Notes: generated by a model not told the origin, from the letters alone. Counted from the stretch's first letter, positions 1 to 6,897 are shown. The stretch: 8,801 bases of DNA from an uncultured Candidatus Berkelbacteria bacterium (GCA_937895715.1 CALBLZ010000218.1:1-8801); one strand, 5' to 3'. A program made the numbers and translations.

Positions 1-20
1 CTTTAATTGGCGAACAGCCA

Positions 21-51
<31 letters not shown>

Positions 52-67
52 CGACGAGCCGACATCG

Positions 68-461
68 CAAAAACCCATAATTACGTATGGCACTGACTAT
101 ATCTTCATCTTGTCCTCCGAATGTAGGCCGTGTACGAAATACTTGCGAGTATTTCAGCCATGTTCGTGAGTGTTTGTGACAAGAGTCGGCATGTTAGCAT
201 TGTTTTTACAAACAACACTCTACTCTTTCGAGTAAGTCGATACGGGGTCATAGACAATCGTAATAACGCTCTTAAATTTTTGTTCAGGAAAAAATCCTGT
301 TGAAAATGAAAGAACTGGATTGACATAGACTTCCCACGGTATTGTCCTTGTAACCTCGATAGCGTTTTATCCACGTCTATCTTAGGCTACAGTCGGATTT
401 CACCGTTATAAGCCGATTTTTTGGAAGAGAATCACTTCTCTTGCACCCCAATGTTTAGTTT
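68..461 (-). ncRNA. Group I (IA-like) intron in 23S rRNA at E. coli position 2500
   Basis: The 394-nt insert splits conserved GGCACCU from CGAUGUCGG, between the equivalents of U2500 and C2501. The 5' exon ends in U and the intron ends in G, as group I splicing requires. Elements I can pair (plus-strand positions): P2 AAGAGAA/UUCUCUU just after the guide; P3 UCGGC 416-412 with GCCGA 190-186; P4 ACGGU 406-402 with ACCGU 340-336; P5 UCC/GGA plus UGUAGCC/GGUUACA; P6 GGG 335-333 with CCC near 246, extended by CAAUC/GAUUG; P7 GACU 238-235 with AGUC 98-95; P7.1 UACUC-GAAA-GAGUA 234-221; P7.2 UUGUUU-GUAA-AAACAA 215-200; P8 UCUUGUC 184-178 with GACAAGA 114-108; a hairpin GAAAUACU/AGUAUUUC inside P8; P9 CCAUA/UAUGG 90-75. 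The S-type motif AAGAUAUAGUC is at 105-95. Hairpins between P7 and P3 are typical of subgroup IA. No homing endonuclease is visible. The splice sites are very secure; the exact subgroup is inference. Confidence 0.93.
443..454 (-). other. Intron internal guide sequence (P1 and P10)
   Basis: Read on the minus strand this is ACAUUGGGGUGC. Its 3' half, GGGUGC (443-448), pairs with the last six bases of the 5' exon, GCACCU, giving the conserved U·G wobble at the splice site. Its 5' half, ACAUUG (449-454), pairs with the first six bases of the 3' exon, CGAUGU, with one G·U pair. The two halves are adjacent, so one 12-nt guide aligns both exons. This fixes the intron borders independently of comparison with other 23S genes. 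Confidence 0.93.
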
Positions 462-504
462 AGGTGCCAAACTTCGCCGTCGCTGTGGACGCTTGGGCGA
501 AATC

Positions 505-539
<35 letters not shown>

Positions 540-2386
540 TCGACTGGACTCTCACAAGAACCAGTCGGTTCACTAGAACCTACTTTCGTATCTGCTCGGG
601 TTGTAGCCCTTACAGTCAAGCTGACTTGTGCTCTTACACTTTGAGGCCAGATTTCCATCCTGGCTAAGTCAACCTTTGTACGCCTCCGTTACCATTTAGG
701 AGGCAACCGCCCCAGTTAAACTGTCCATCAAGCACGGTCCTTGAGTCGTTATCTCAAGTGAGTATCAACCATGACAAAGAGAGGTATTTCATATTGTGTC
801 TCCACATCACCCGAAGGCAACGCTTCATAGACTCCCTCTTATGCTACGCAGTGACGCAGCTGATACAATGCCAGATTACAGTAAAGCTCCACGGGGTCTT
901 ACCGTCTTTCTGCAGGTAAACGGCATCTTGACCGCTATTGGAATTTCACCGAGGACCTCGTGGAGACAGTGTTCAAAACCGTTATGCCATTCGTGCGGGT
1001 CAGAACTTACCTGACAAGGAATTTCGCTACCATAGGACGGTTATAGTTACCGCCGCCATTCACCGGGGCTTAAATTCGTGCCCTGAAATAATCTCAGCAC
1101 TCCTCTTGACCTTCCGGCATTGGGCAGGCATCACCCCCTATACATCCTCTTACGAGTTCGCAGGGAGCTAAGTTTTTGCTAAACAGTCGTTTGAACGCTT
1201 TTACTGTGGGCTGTATTGCTACAGCCAGGCCTTATCCCGAAGTTACGGCCGTTGTTTTGCCGAGTTCCTTCACGAGGCTTCTCTCGATCACCTTAGTCTA
1301 CTCGACTCACCCACCTGGGTCGGTTTGCGGTACGGATTTCGCACGCTAGAGCCAGTTCCTTTTCTAGTCACCCTCTCCCCCACACCATACATATCCATAG
1401 CATGGTGTACGCTTGAGAATGCGTCAGAACTGGTATACGTACAAAAGTTCAGGAATATTAACCTGATGTCCATCGACTTCACCATTCGGCTATGCCTTAG
1501 GACCGACTAACCCAGGGACGATTACCGTTGCCCTGGAAACCTTGGGTATGCGGTGGGAAGGTTTTTCACCTTCCTAATTCGTTACTCATGCCAACATTCT
1601 CACTTCTAGCCGCTCCACGTCGGGTTCCCCCTTCGCTTCACCGCTGCTAGAACGCTCCTCTACCACGTGCATAGCATCGCTGCTATGCACATCCGCGTCT
1701 TCGGTACTACACTTGAGCCCCGTTATATTTTCGGCGCATGACTCCTTAATTAGATCAGTGAGCTGTTACGCACTCTTTAACTGATGGCTGCTTCTAAGCC
1801 AACAGACTGACTGTTTTGGGAATCACACAACCTTTCCCACTGAGTGTAAATTTAGGGACCTTAGACGGCGGTCTGGGCTCTTTCCCTTTTGAGCGCGGAG
1901 CTTAGCCCCCGCGTTCTGACTCGGTACCTCATAGCTGGATAGAATTCGGAGTTTGGTTGGATGCCAGAGATTGCTCCCCAGCGACCCATTCAGTATCTCT
2001 ACCTCTACCAGAAGCAGTACCGGCTATACCTAAATATATTTCGAGGAGAACCAGCTATCTCCGGGTTCGATAGGCATGTTACCCCTTACCACAGGTCATC
2101 CCGCAGCTTTGCATAGCTGCTGAGTTCGGGCCTCCCGCTACTTTTACATAGCGTTCACCCTGCCCATGGCAAGCTCACCCGGTTTCGGGTCTAGTTGTAC
2201 GGACTACATCGCCCATTTCGGACTCGCTTTCGCTCCGGCTCCAGATCTTACTCCTTAGCCTTGCCCGTACAAACGAACTCGTTGGCGCATTTTGCAAAAG
2301 GCACGCAGTCACCAGGCCTAAGCCCGGCTCCTACCTCTCGGAAGCAAACATGGTTTCAGTACTATTTCACTCCCCTAACAGGGGTG

Positions 2387-2423
<37 letters not shown>

Positions 2424-3050
2424 ATCTTGTTCTGTATTTAGCCTTAGAGGGTGATCCCCCTAGATTCCCAACGGATTTCACGTGTCCGATGGTACTCAGG
2501 TGCCTTACCAAACAGATTCCTTATATTTCGATTACGGGGCTTTCACCCTTTCTAGCTGTCCTTTCCAGGCGCATTCATCTATATAGGAATTTTGTAACTG
2601 TTCGAGATATCTCCGTAAGGTCCTACAACCCCGCTATCAATAAAGATGCGGTTTGGGCTTTTCCGCGTTCGCTCGCCACTACTAACGGAATCTCGTTGAT
2701 TTCTTTTCCTCCTGGTACTTAGATGTTTCAGTTCCCAGGCTTACCATCGCTACGGATTTGCACCGTAGCGTATCGCTCGAAGCGATGGGTTACCCCATTC
2801 AGTCATCCCCGGATCAAAGCTTTATTGCCAGCTCCCCGAGGCTTATCGCAGGCTTACACGACTTTCTTCGGCAGAACAAGTCAAGGCATCCACCATGTGC
2901 TCGTAACGTACCTTTCTCCAATGCATGACAAGTAACTTCTACTCTTCATGTATAAAACATGTAACCTAATGTATCTGAAAAAACAGATCCAAGTTGGTTC
3001 CATGCGATCAAAAATGCAATTGCAATTTACCATTACCTTTCACTCTGATT

Positions 3051-3079
3051 GTTAATCTGGCAGAAACTGTCAGTTTCAA
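3051..3079 (-). promoter_or_regulatory. Possible second, weaker rRNA promoter
   Basis: TTGAAA (3079-3074) is a 5 of 6 match to the -35 box. The bases after it, CTGACAGTTTCTGCCAG, closely resemble the spacer of the upstream promoter, CTGACATTTTCTCCTGG. The corresponding -10 position, ATTAAC (3056-3051), is poor. The resemblance suggests a tandem copy of the promoter, as in many rRNA operons, possibly decayed. Activity is uncertain. Confidence 0.4.
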
Positions 3080-3158
3080 TGCTCCCAGATTTACACCTGG
3101 GCACTACCGCTCGATTTGTAGGACGTGAGAAGCAAAAGCCTCCCCCGTTTATTCCTAC

Positions 3159-3178
3159 AAAAAAGAGCTGCAGTGCTC
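3159..3178 (-). promoter_or_regulatory. boxA-like element or weak terminator in the rRNA leader
   Basis: On the minus strand the sequence reads GAGC-actgca-GCTC followed by TTTTTT. GCTCTTT (3168-3162) matches the core of rRNA boxA antitermination sites (TGCTCTTTAACA in E. coli). The same bases form a 4-bp stem with a U tract, so a weak intrinsic terminator is the competing reading. Its location about 125 nt below the promoter fits a leader antitermination signal. Confidence 0.4.
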
Positions 3179-3297
3179 AGTGGCAAATCGTTCAGATACA
3201 GTTTGTTGCCAAGGTTGCGTGCGCTCGTGCGTCGTAGTGGTCAGTCGGGCTTATCGTTTACTCTGGTGCTGAGAGCAGTACGACACGTGCAAAAGTT

Positions 3298-3326
3298 ACT
3301 GTACCAGGAGAAAATGTCAGTGTCAA
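3298..3326 (-). promoter_or_regulatory. Promoter for the 23S rRNA gene
   Basis: On the minus strand, TTGACA (3326-3321) is a perfect -35 box. It is separated by 17 nt from TACAGT (3303-3298), a 4 of 6 match to TATAAT, and the preceding TGG gives an extended -10. It points toward the 23S gene, with initiation expected near 3291. Since no 16S gene lies between, this suggests the 23S gene is transcribed on its own. Confidence 0.75.
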
Positions 3327-3383
3327 CAGTTTTTCACAGAGCCAATTATTGCCCCGATTTTTCGAATCAAACCTGGCAGACCC

Positions 3384-3411
3384 TAGACTTTTCTGAGAAT
3401 TCTGTTAGTAT
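3384..3411 (+). promoter_or_regulatory. Candidate promoter of the 461-aa protein gene
   Basis: TAGACT (3384-3389, 4 of 6 to TTGACA) lies 16 nt before TAGTAT (3406-3411), preceded by TGT to give an extended -10 pattern. Initiation near 3418 would leave a leader of about 60 nt before the ATG at 3478. It diverges from the 23S promoter; the two are about 60 nt apart. Confidence 0.5.
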
Positions 3412-3477
3412 GCTCGCACGTTACGCTCTCCTTATGGATGAGGTTTGACGCGACATTCGACATTTCGAGGGATTCAA

Positions 3478-4863
3478 ATGGATTTGCACAGTTTGCTAAT
3501 CGCCGTTCGCAACAACATTGGTTTGCTCCCTGAGCTTACCCCCGACCAGTTCACCCAGGTGAGCAACGCACTGCCTGAGGCCGCCAAAAAGGGCAGCCGA
3601 CTGAGCACTAAGGACCGCGGCCACTGTGCCTCAATCCTGGCTCAACTCGGTAAGCCCGAGAATGGCCACCTGCTCTACGACCCGCGGTTTCTCTTCAACG
3701 CCAGCTACCACGGTGCCGGGCATCTGTGGTACATGGCTCTGCATAAAGCCACGACCGACGGCAAGGTGGGAACGCTACTCTCTCGACTCTTTGAGGCCGA
3801 AAACTTCATGGGGAGGCCACTGTGCCGTATCCCGGAGTCCGGCTTCGATGCAAGAAAGGAGCACAGCTATCACCGATGGCTGTTTGAAACGTTCCAAACG
3901 TTCTCGCTCGCCATTCTGCAGGTATCAGGGAACAGCAATACCCCTGCAAGGGAAAGTGAAATGCTTGAACCAACGCGAAGCTTCTACAACGAAGTACTCG
4001 CTGGTGGGGATGCTCTCACCTTTCTCGCTGACACGATCGTGCTACTCGAACTGCACAGCATCTTGCTACTCCCCGGCCTTTGCGAGGGCGTTGAGATGAG
4101 CGAGGAGGCTCAACGAGCTGCAACAATGGTGCTACCCGACGGGGCTCTAGTTCGCGAAGCATACGAAAAAGCCTATAGCTTGTGCCTGTCATGGTACATG
4201 CAGCAAGAGGCGCTCGCTTGTGAATGGATCACTCCCCGGCTAGAACTCATTGAGGAACGAGCTGCGGAAATGTGGAGGGATATCCAGGAGAACATGCGCC
4301 GTGATGTGCGTCAGTGCGGTCTCGACGTTTTCGACGTCGTAGGCCCGCTGCCAAACTTCGATTCCCGGCGGTTCTTCCTGCGCGACGCTCAGCACACCAT
4401 CCCCGGTGTTGGTGTGGGCACACGGCGACGACTCCCCAGCGGTAAGTCAGTGTGGACGGTCTGGGGCCTCAGTCCCAGTACCTGGCAGGAGGCGATGGCT
4501 TCGGCCCACGGCAACGTAAGCAACTTGCCGGCAACGGCAATCTTGTGTCAGTTCGTGAACTTAGTGGCCTACCACTCGATCGTCTGCGCAGATCATGACT
4601 GCACATGCTCTGGTGGAACTACCATCAAGCATCTGGGTAAACGCAAAAGTCCTGAAGAAGAAGTGAAGGTGCGCCCGCACTTTCGACGACTACCCGCAGG
4701 ACACAAAGCCTCTCCCGAGCTCCTCAAACGAGCTGCCGACAAGGGCTACAAAGTCCCTGCAGGAAGGACATTCATCGACGAGCACGGATTTTGGATGAGT
4801 GAGCCATGCCAGGCCGACCCCTCCAAAACCTTGCCAAAGCCAATGTTCAGGGTCACGCTCTGA
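3478..4863 (+). CDS. Uncharacterised 461-aa protein
   Basis: I do not recognise this protein. I chose the ATG at 3478 because GAGGGA (3467-3472) sits at the right distance before it; the in-frame TTG 33 nt upstream lacks such a site. The product looks soluble, with no signal peptide or membrane segment. Residues 1 to about 280 look mainly helical and hold His-, Trp- and Phe-rich patches (GAGHLWYMALH near 79-89, HSYHRWLFETFQTF near 129-142). Residues about 281-380 look mixed and contain a Cys/His cluster, CADHDCTC (370-377), which could bind a metal. The C-terminal part (about 398-440) is basic then acidic, with VRPHFRRLPAGHKASPELL and PAGRTFIDEHG, and reads like a compact conserved module. 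The gene stands alone: divergent from the rRNA promoter, followed by its own terminator, and convergent with the KAS III-like gene. Coding status is well supported; function is unknown. Confidence 0.88.
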   Translation: MDLHSLLIAVRNNIGLLPELTPDQFTQVSNALPEAAKKGSRLSTKDRGHCASILAQLGKPENGHLLYDPRFLFNASYHGAGHLWYMALHKATTDGKVGTLLSRLFEAENFMGRPLCRIPESGFDARKEHSYHRWLFETFQTFSLAILQVSGNSNTPARESEMLEPTRSFYNEVLAGGDALTFLADTIVLLELHSILLLPGLCEGVEMSEEAQRAATMVLPDGALVREAYEKAYSLCLSWYMQQEALACEWITPRLELIEERAAEMWRDIQENMRRDVRQCGLDVFDVVGPLPNFDSRRFFLRDAQHTIPGVGVGTRRRLPSGKSVWTVWGLSPSTWQEAMASAHGNVSNLPATAILCQFVNLVAYHSIVCADHDCTCSGGTTIKHLGKRKSPEEEVKVRPHFRRLPAGHKASPELLKRAADKGYKVPAGRTFIDEHGFWMSEPCQADPSKTLPKPMFRVTL

Positions 4864-4873
4864 ACACGCAAGA

Positions 4874-4906
4874 AGCGCGCATCAGGCCACAAGCCCGGTG
4901 CGCGCT
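4874..4906 (+). terminator. Terminator after the 461-aa protein gene
   Basis: The stem AGCGCGCA (4874-4881) pairs with TGCGCGCT (4899-4906), starting 11 nt after the stop codon. An AGGCC/CCCGG region sits in the loop. The following ACTTTAA is a modest T-rich run. Upstream AAGA could let it act on the opposite strand too. Confidence 0.7.
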
Positions 4907-4929
4907 ACTTTAATACTGAAATTACAAAG

Positions 4930-4959
4930 AGCGGCATGGTCCGTTAGAACCACGCCGCT
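4930..4959 (-). terminator. Terminator after the KAS III-like gene
   Basis: AGCGGC (4930-4935) pairs with GCCGCT (4954-4959). After a single mismatch, TGGT pairs with ACCA around an 8-nt loop. On the minus strand it lies 15 nt beyond the stop codon and is followed by CTTTGTAATTTC, a weak U-rich tract. It stands tail to tail with the plus-strand terminator. Confidence 0.7.
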
Positions 4960-4974
4960 GCTTACTTTCCAGCC

Positions 4975-6030
4975 CTAGGGCCAGATGTAGAGAATGGCGT
5001 TGGCGGTGATGCCCGCGCCAAAACTCGTCAGAATCAGGCGATCGCCTGATTTAAACGTTCCGAGCCGCGCATGCCGCTCAAGGGTGATGATGATACTGGC
5101 GCTCGAAGTGTTGCCGCGATCGGCCAACACCGTAAGCACCCGGTCTGGCCCCAGGCCGATTCGTTCGCCGATCCTCGCACACATGCTCGCGTTAGCGTTA
5201 TGTGGCAAGAGCCAAGTTGTTGCAGACTGCTCCGCAGACAACTTCTCGCCCACTGACCCGATCATCCCCGCTCCTACCAGGAGACAGCGAATCATGTCGG
5301 GCACATGCTCAAGGACGTATCGCTGAAGCGCCGGTCCGTTTGTGAGCGTGGCGTGTCGAACGTCCCCAAGGTTGGCGTGGGCTCCCAACCCCGCGCTATA
5401 GGCGAGGCCTACGTGAAGCCCGTCCATCCCTCCAGCAGAAAGGAGAACCCCACTCTGCCGACTATCGGAATCGCTACACTTAAGCACAATTGCCCCAGCG
5501 CCATCCCCCCACAGCACAGCGTCTTCCTGGCGCAGATCAGCTTGCGCCGACAGCATCGGTTCCGGCAGAACCACCAGGGCATACGTCAGACCTCGGAACA
5601 GCATGAGCTCAGCAGCAATGCGAGCCGCCTGACCAAACGTGGCGCATGCTGCCAAGATGTCGAAGCCATCAGCCCCGAAGGCTGGAATACCGAGATGATG
5701 TTGCACCCGGTTAGCCAAGGCTGGATACGCGTAATCTGGGGTTGATCCTCCTCCCAAAATCAGCTTGATCTTGGTGGGGTCGAAGTCAGGGTCGTTAGCC
5801 GCAGCATCGGCGCAGGCCAAGCTAGCTGCTTCGAGTCCTAGATCTACCGCTGAGCGGCCGCTCAACCACCGGGTTTCAACCCCAACTTTGTCTCTGACCA
5901 CTTCCACAAAGCGTGGATTTGGTGCTTTCCCCGTGAGCGCGGTGTAGCGCTCGTACATTAGCTCTGTGCTCACAAGCTCCCCAACCGGAGGAGCAGGTGA
6001 GCCTATTCCGATAAAGGTTACCTGTGTCAT
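4975..6030 (-). CDS. 3-oxoacyl-ACP synthase III (KAS III/FabH-like) family protein
   Basis: A 351-aa thiolase-fold enzyme. In this family a Cys-His-Asn triad condenses an acyl-CoA starter with malonyl-ACP. The triad is intact: Cys129 in ILAACATFG, His277 in WLLPHNAN, Asn307 in DRGNTSSAS. WGDGAGAIVL (174-183) and the C-terminal TSFGAGITANAIL (near 335-347) match KAS III signatures. Length is somewhat above E. coli FabH (317 aa). I start at the ATG at 6030, preceded by GGGAG at 10 nt; an upstream in-frame ATG at 6084 would add 18 unlikely residues and sits at the promoter. No acyl carrier protein, FabD, FabG or KAS I/II is adjacent, so a role in ordinary fatty-acid initiation is unproven. A β-ketoacyl synthase of another pathway, or an HMG-CoA synthase relative, is possible. 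It converges on the upstream gene and diverges from alkD. Confidence 0.9.
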   Translation of the reverse strand: MTQVTFIGIGSPAPPVGELVSTELMYERYTALTGKAPNPRFVEVVRDKVGVETRWLSGRSAVDLGLEAASLACADAAANDPDFDPTKIKLILGGGSTPDYAYPALANRVQHHLGIPAFGADGFDILAACATFGQAARIAAELMLFRGLTYALVVLPEPMLSAQADLRQEDAVLWGDGAGAIVLKCSDSDSRQSGVLLSAGGMDGLHVGLAYSAGLGAHANLGDVRHATLTNGPALQRYVLEHVPDMIRCLLVGAGMIGSVGEKLSAEQSATTWLLPHNANASMCARIGERIGLGPDRVLTVLADRGNTSSASIIITLERHARLGTFKSGDRLILTSFGAGITANAILYIWP

Positions 6031-6060
6031 AGTTAAAGTTCTCCCAACGAACCTGAGTAC

Positions 6061-6069
6061 CTTATAGCA
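6061..6069 (-). promoter_or_regulatory. Extended -10 promoter of the KAS III-like gene
   Basis: On the minus strand TGCTATAAG contains TATAAG (6066-6061, 5 of 6 to TATAAT) preceded by TGn. The -35 position 17 nt upstream is poor (TAGTCT), as is common with extended -10 promoters. Initiation near 6054 gives a leader of about 24 nt with GGGAG before the ATG at 6030. Confidence 0.6.
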
Positions 6070-6073
6070 AAAA

Positions 6074-6083
6074 TGGTTAACCA
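6074..6083 (-). promoter_or_regulatory. 10-bp palindrome, possible operator
   Basis: TGGTTAACCA is a perfect inverted repeat located just upstream of the extended -10 of the KAS III-like gene, inside its -35 spacer and within the 92-bp divergent gap to alkD. Its position would let a dimeric repressor block transcription. A single short palindrome can occur by chance. Confidence 0.3.
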
Positions 6084-6122
6084 AGACTAGCTTCTAGCCC
6101 ATTCTTCTGTGAAACTAGAGCC

Positions 6123-6845
6123 ATGATTGCAGCCCAACAAGCGCTTCGAGCGTTAGCAAACCCGGTACGAGCAGAACACTCGCAGCGGTTTTTCAAAACA
6201 GGTCCAGGACAGTACGGCGAAGGTGATCGCTTCTTGGGAATCACAGTCCCCTTGCAACGATTGGTTGCAAAAGAACACCTCACTTCAACCAGTCTGTTGG
6301 AATTGACTCAAATGTTGCACAGTCCTTGGCATGAGGATCGCCTCACGGCACTGATCATGCTGTGCGCTACATACAAAAAGGCAAAGAGGGATCGCGCTGC
6401 CCGTGAGGAAGTCATTCAGTGCTACCTAGCTAACCTCGACTACGTAAATAATTGGGATCTCGTCGATTCGAGTGCTCCATACCTCACCGGCGAAGCAGTG
6501 CGCAATGGAGAACTGAGTGAAGAAGTTCTGTGGCACCTTGCCCATTCCGGCCACCTTTGGCGCGAGCGTGTGGCAATGGTTTCAACCTTCGCCTTCCTAC
6601 GCAAAGGTAACGGATCTACCTACCTCACCTTTGCGCTTGCTGAGCACTTTTTACCGCACAAGCACGATTTAATGCATAAAGCAGTTGGGTGGGCACTGCG
6701 TGAAGCGGGTAAATTCGAACCTACAAAACTGCGGGAATTTCTGACTGCTCATGGCGCTATGATGCCTCGCACCATGCTTCGCTACGCTATCGAGCACTTT
6801 TCGGCTGAAGATCGACACTTTTACCTGAATTTGCGGCAAAAGTAG
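6123..6845 (+). CDS. alkD: DNA alkylation repair enzyme (AlkD-type HEAT-repeat DNA glycosylase)
   Basis: A 240-aa all-helical protein, close to the length of Bacillus cereus AlkD (237 aa). This family removes positively charged alkylated bases such as 3-methyladenine and 7-methylguanine without flipping them out of the helix. Diagnostic residues are present: NNWDLVDSSAPYL (109-121) supplies the base-contacting Trp111 and catalytic Asp115; LWRERVAMV (near 145-153) supplies the Arg equivalent to Arg148; HDLMHKAVGWALREAGK (181-197) supplies the second Trp at 190; MPRTMLRYAIE (214-224) is a typical C-terminal block. The ATG at 6123 begins the family's usual N-terminus, but the upstream AGAG is only a weak ribosome binding site. 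It diverges from the KAS III-like gene across 92 bp and ends at its own intrinsic terminator. No clear plus-strand promoter is visible. Confidence 0.93.
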   Translation: MIAAQQALRALANPVRAEHSQRFFKTGPGQYGEGDRFLGITVPLQRLVAKEHLTSTSLLELTQMLHSPWHEDRLTALIMLCATYKKAKRDRAAREEVIQCYLANLDYVNNWDLVDSSAPYLTGEAVRNGELSEEVLWHLAHSGHLWRERVAMVSTFAFLRKGNGSTYLTFALAEHFLPHKHDLMHKAVGWALREAGKFEPTKLREFLTAHGAMMPRTMLRYAIEHFSAEDRHFYLNLRQK

Positions 6846-6857
6846 CCGTAATCAAGA

Positions 6858-6886
6858 TTGACCCGAGGGGTCTTTTTTGGTACAAC
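6858..6886 (+). promoter_or_regulatory. Candidate promoter overlapping the alkD terminator
   Basis: TTGACC (6858-6863, 5 of 6 to TTGACA) is 17 nt from TACAAC (6881-6886, 4 of 6 to TATAAT), and TGG directly precedes the -10 to give an extended -10. The spacer is the terminator's hairpin and T tract. Initiation near 6893 gives a 20-nt leader that just includes the AGGAGG site. Confidence 0.6.
6860..6878 (+). terminator. Intrinsic terminator after alkD
   Basis: GACCC (6860-6864) pairs with GGGTC (6868-6872) around a GAG loop, followed at once by six Ts (6873-6878). It begins 15 nt after the alkD stop codon. The stem is short but GC-rich, and the U tract is good. It overlaps the next gene's candidate promoter. 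Confidence 0.75.
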
Positions 6887-6897
6887 GACCTGGCTAC

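Larger units (their letters stand above)
2917..3297 (-). other. 23S rRNA leader region, no protein gene
   Basis: This stretch lies between the main minus-strand promoter and the mature 23S 5' end. I see no tRNA, no 16S rRNA and no coding frame with a ribosome binding site. Minus-strand structures visible are a stem TGGCAA/TTGCCA (3206-3211 with 3181-3186), a short hairpin followed by six Ts near 3159-3178, a hairpin ATCTG-T6-CAGAT near 2976-2991, and a hairpin CATGT/ACATG close to the 23S 5' end. It is probably a transcribed leader with processing or antitermination signals. A short separate RNA ending near 3159 is an alternative. Confidence 0.6.

Noticed and set aside
105..374. 89-aa minus-strand frame within the intron, as a possible endonuclease or maturase
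   Set aside because: It overlaps the paired core elements P5 to P8, has no ribosome binding site and no recognised endonuclease motif. It is best explained as a chance frame in ribozyme sequence.
1667..1690. Perfect 10-bp inverted repeat GTGCATAGCA / TGCTATGCAC
   Set aside because: It is an rRNA helix closed by a GCGA tetraloop in the 23S gene, not an operator or terminator.
3049..3448. Two overlapping plus-strand frames (62 and 107 aa) in the rRNA leader
   Set aside because: No ribosome binding site, low-complexity basic composition, and overlap with the promoter and leader signals of the minus-strand rRNA gene.
2917..3477. tRNA genes or a 16S 3' end upstream of 23S
   Set aside because: I looked for T-arm GTTCRA-type sequences with cloverleaf pairing and for the 16S 3' anti-Shine-Dalgarno region (CCTCC) on the minus strand, and found none.
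4994..5947. Plus-strand frames of 60-146 aa opposite the KAS III-like gene
   Set aside because: The minus-strand product has complete KAS III motifs over its full length. The opposing frames overlap one another and resemble nothing.
6077..6283. 68-aa minus-strand frame at the start of alkD
   Set aside because: It is antisense to the conserved AlkD N-terminus and lacks a ribosome binding site.
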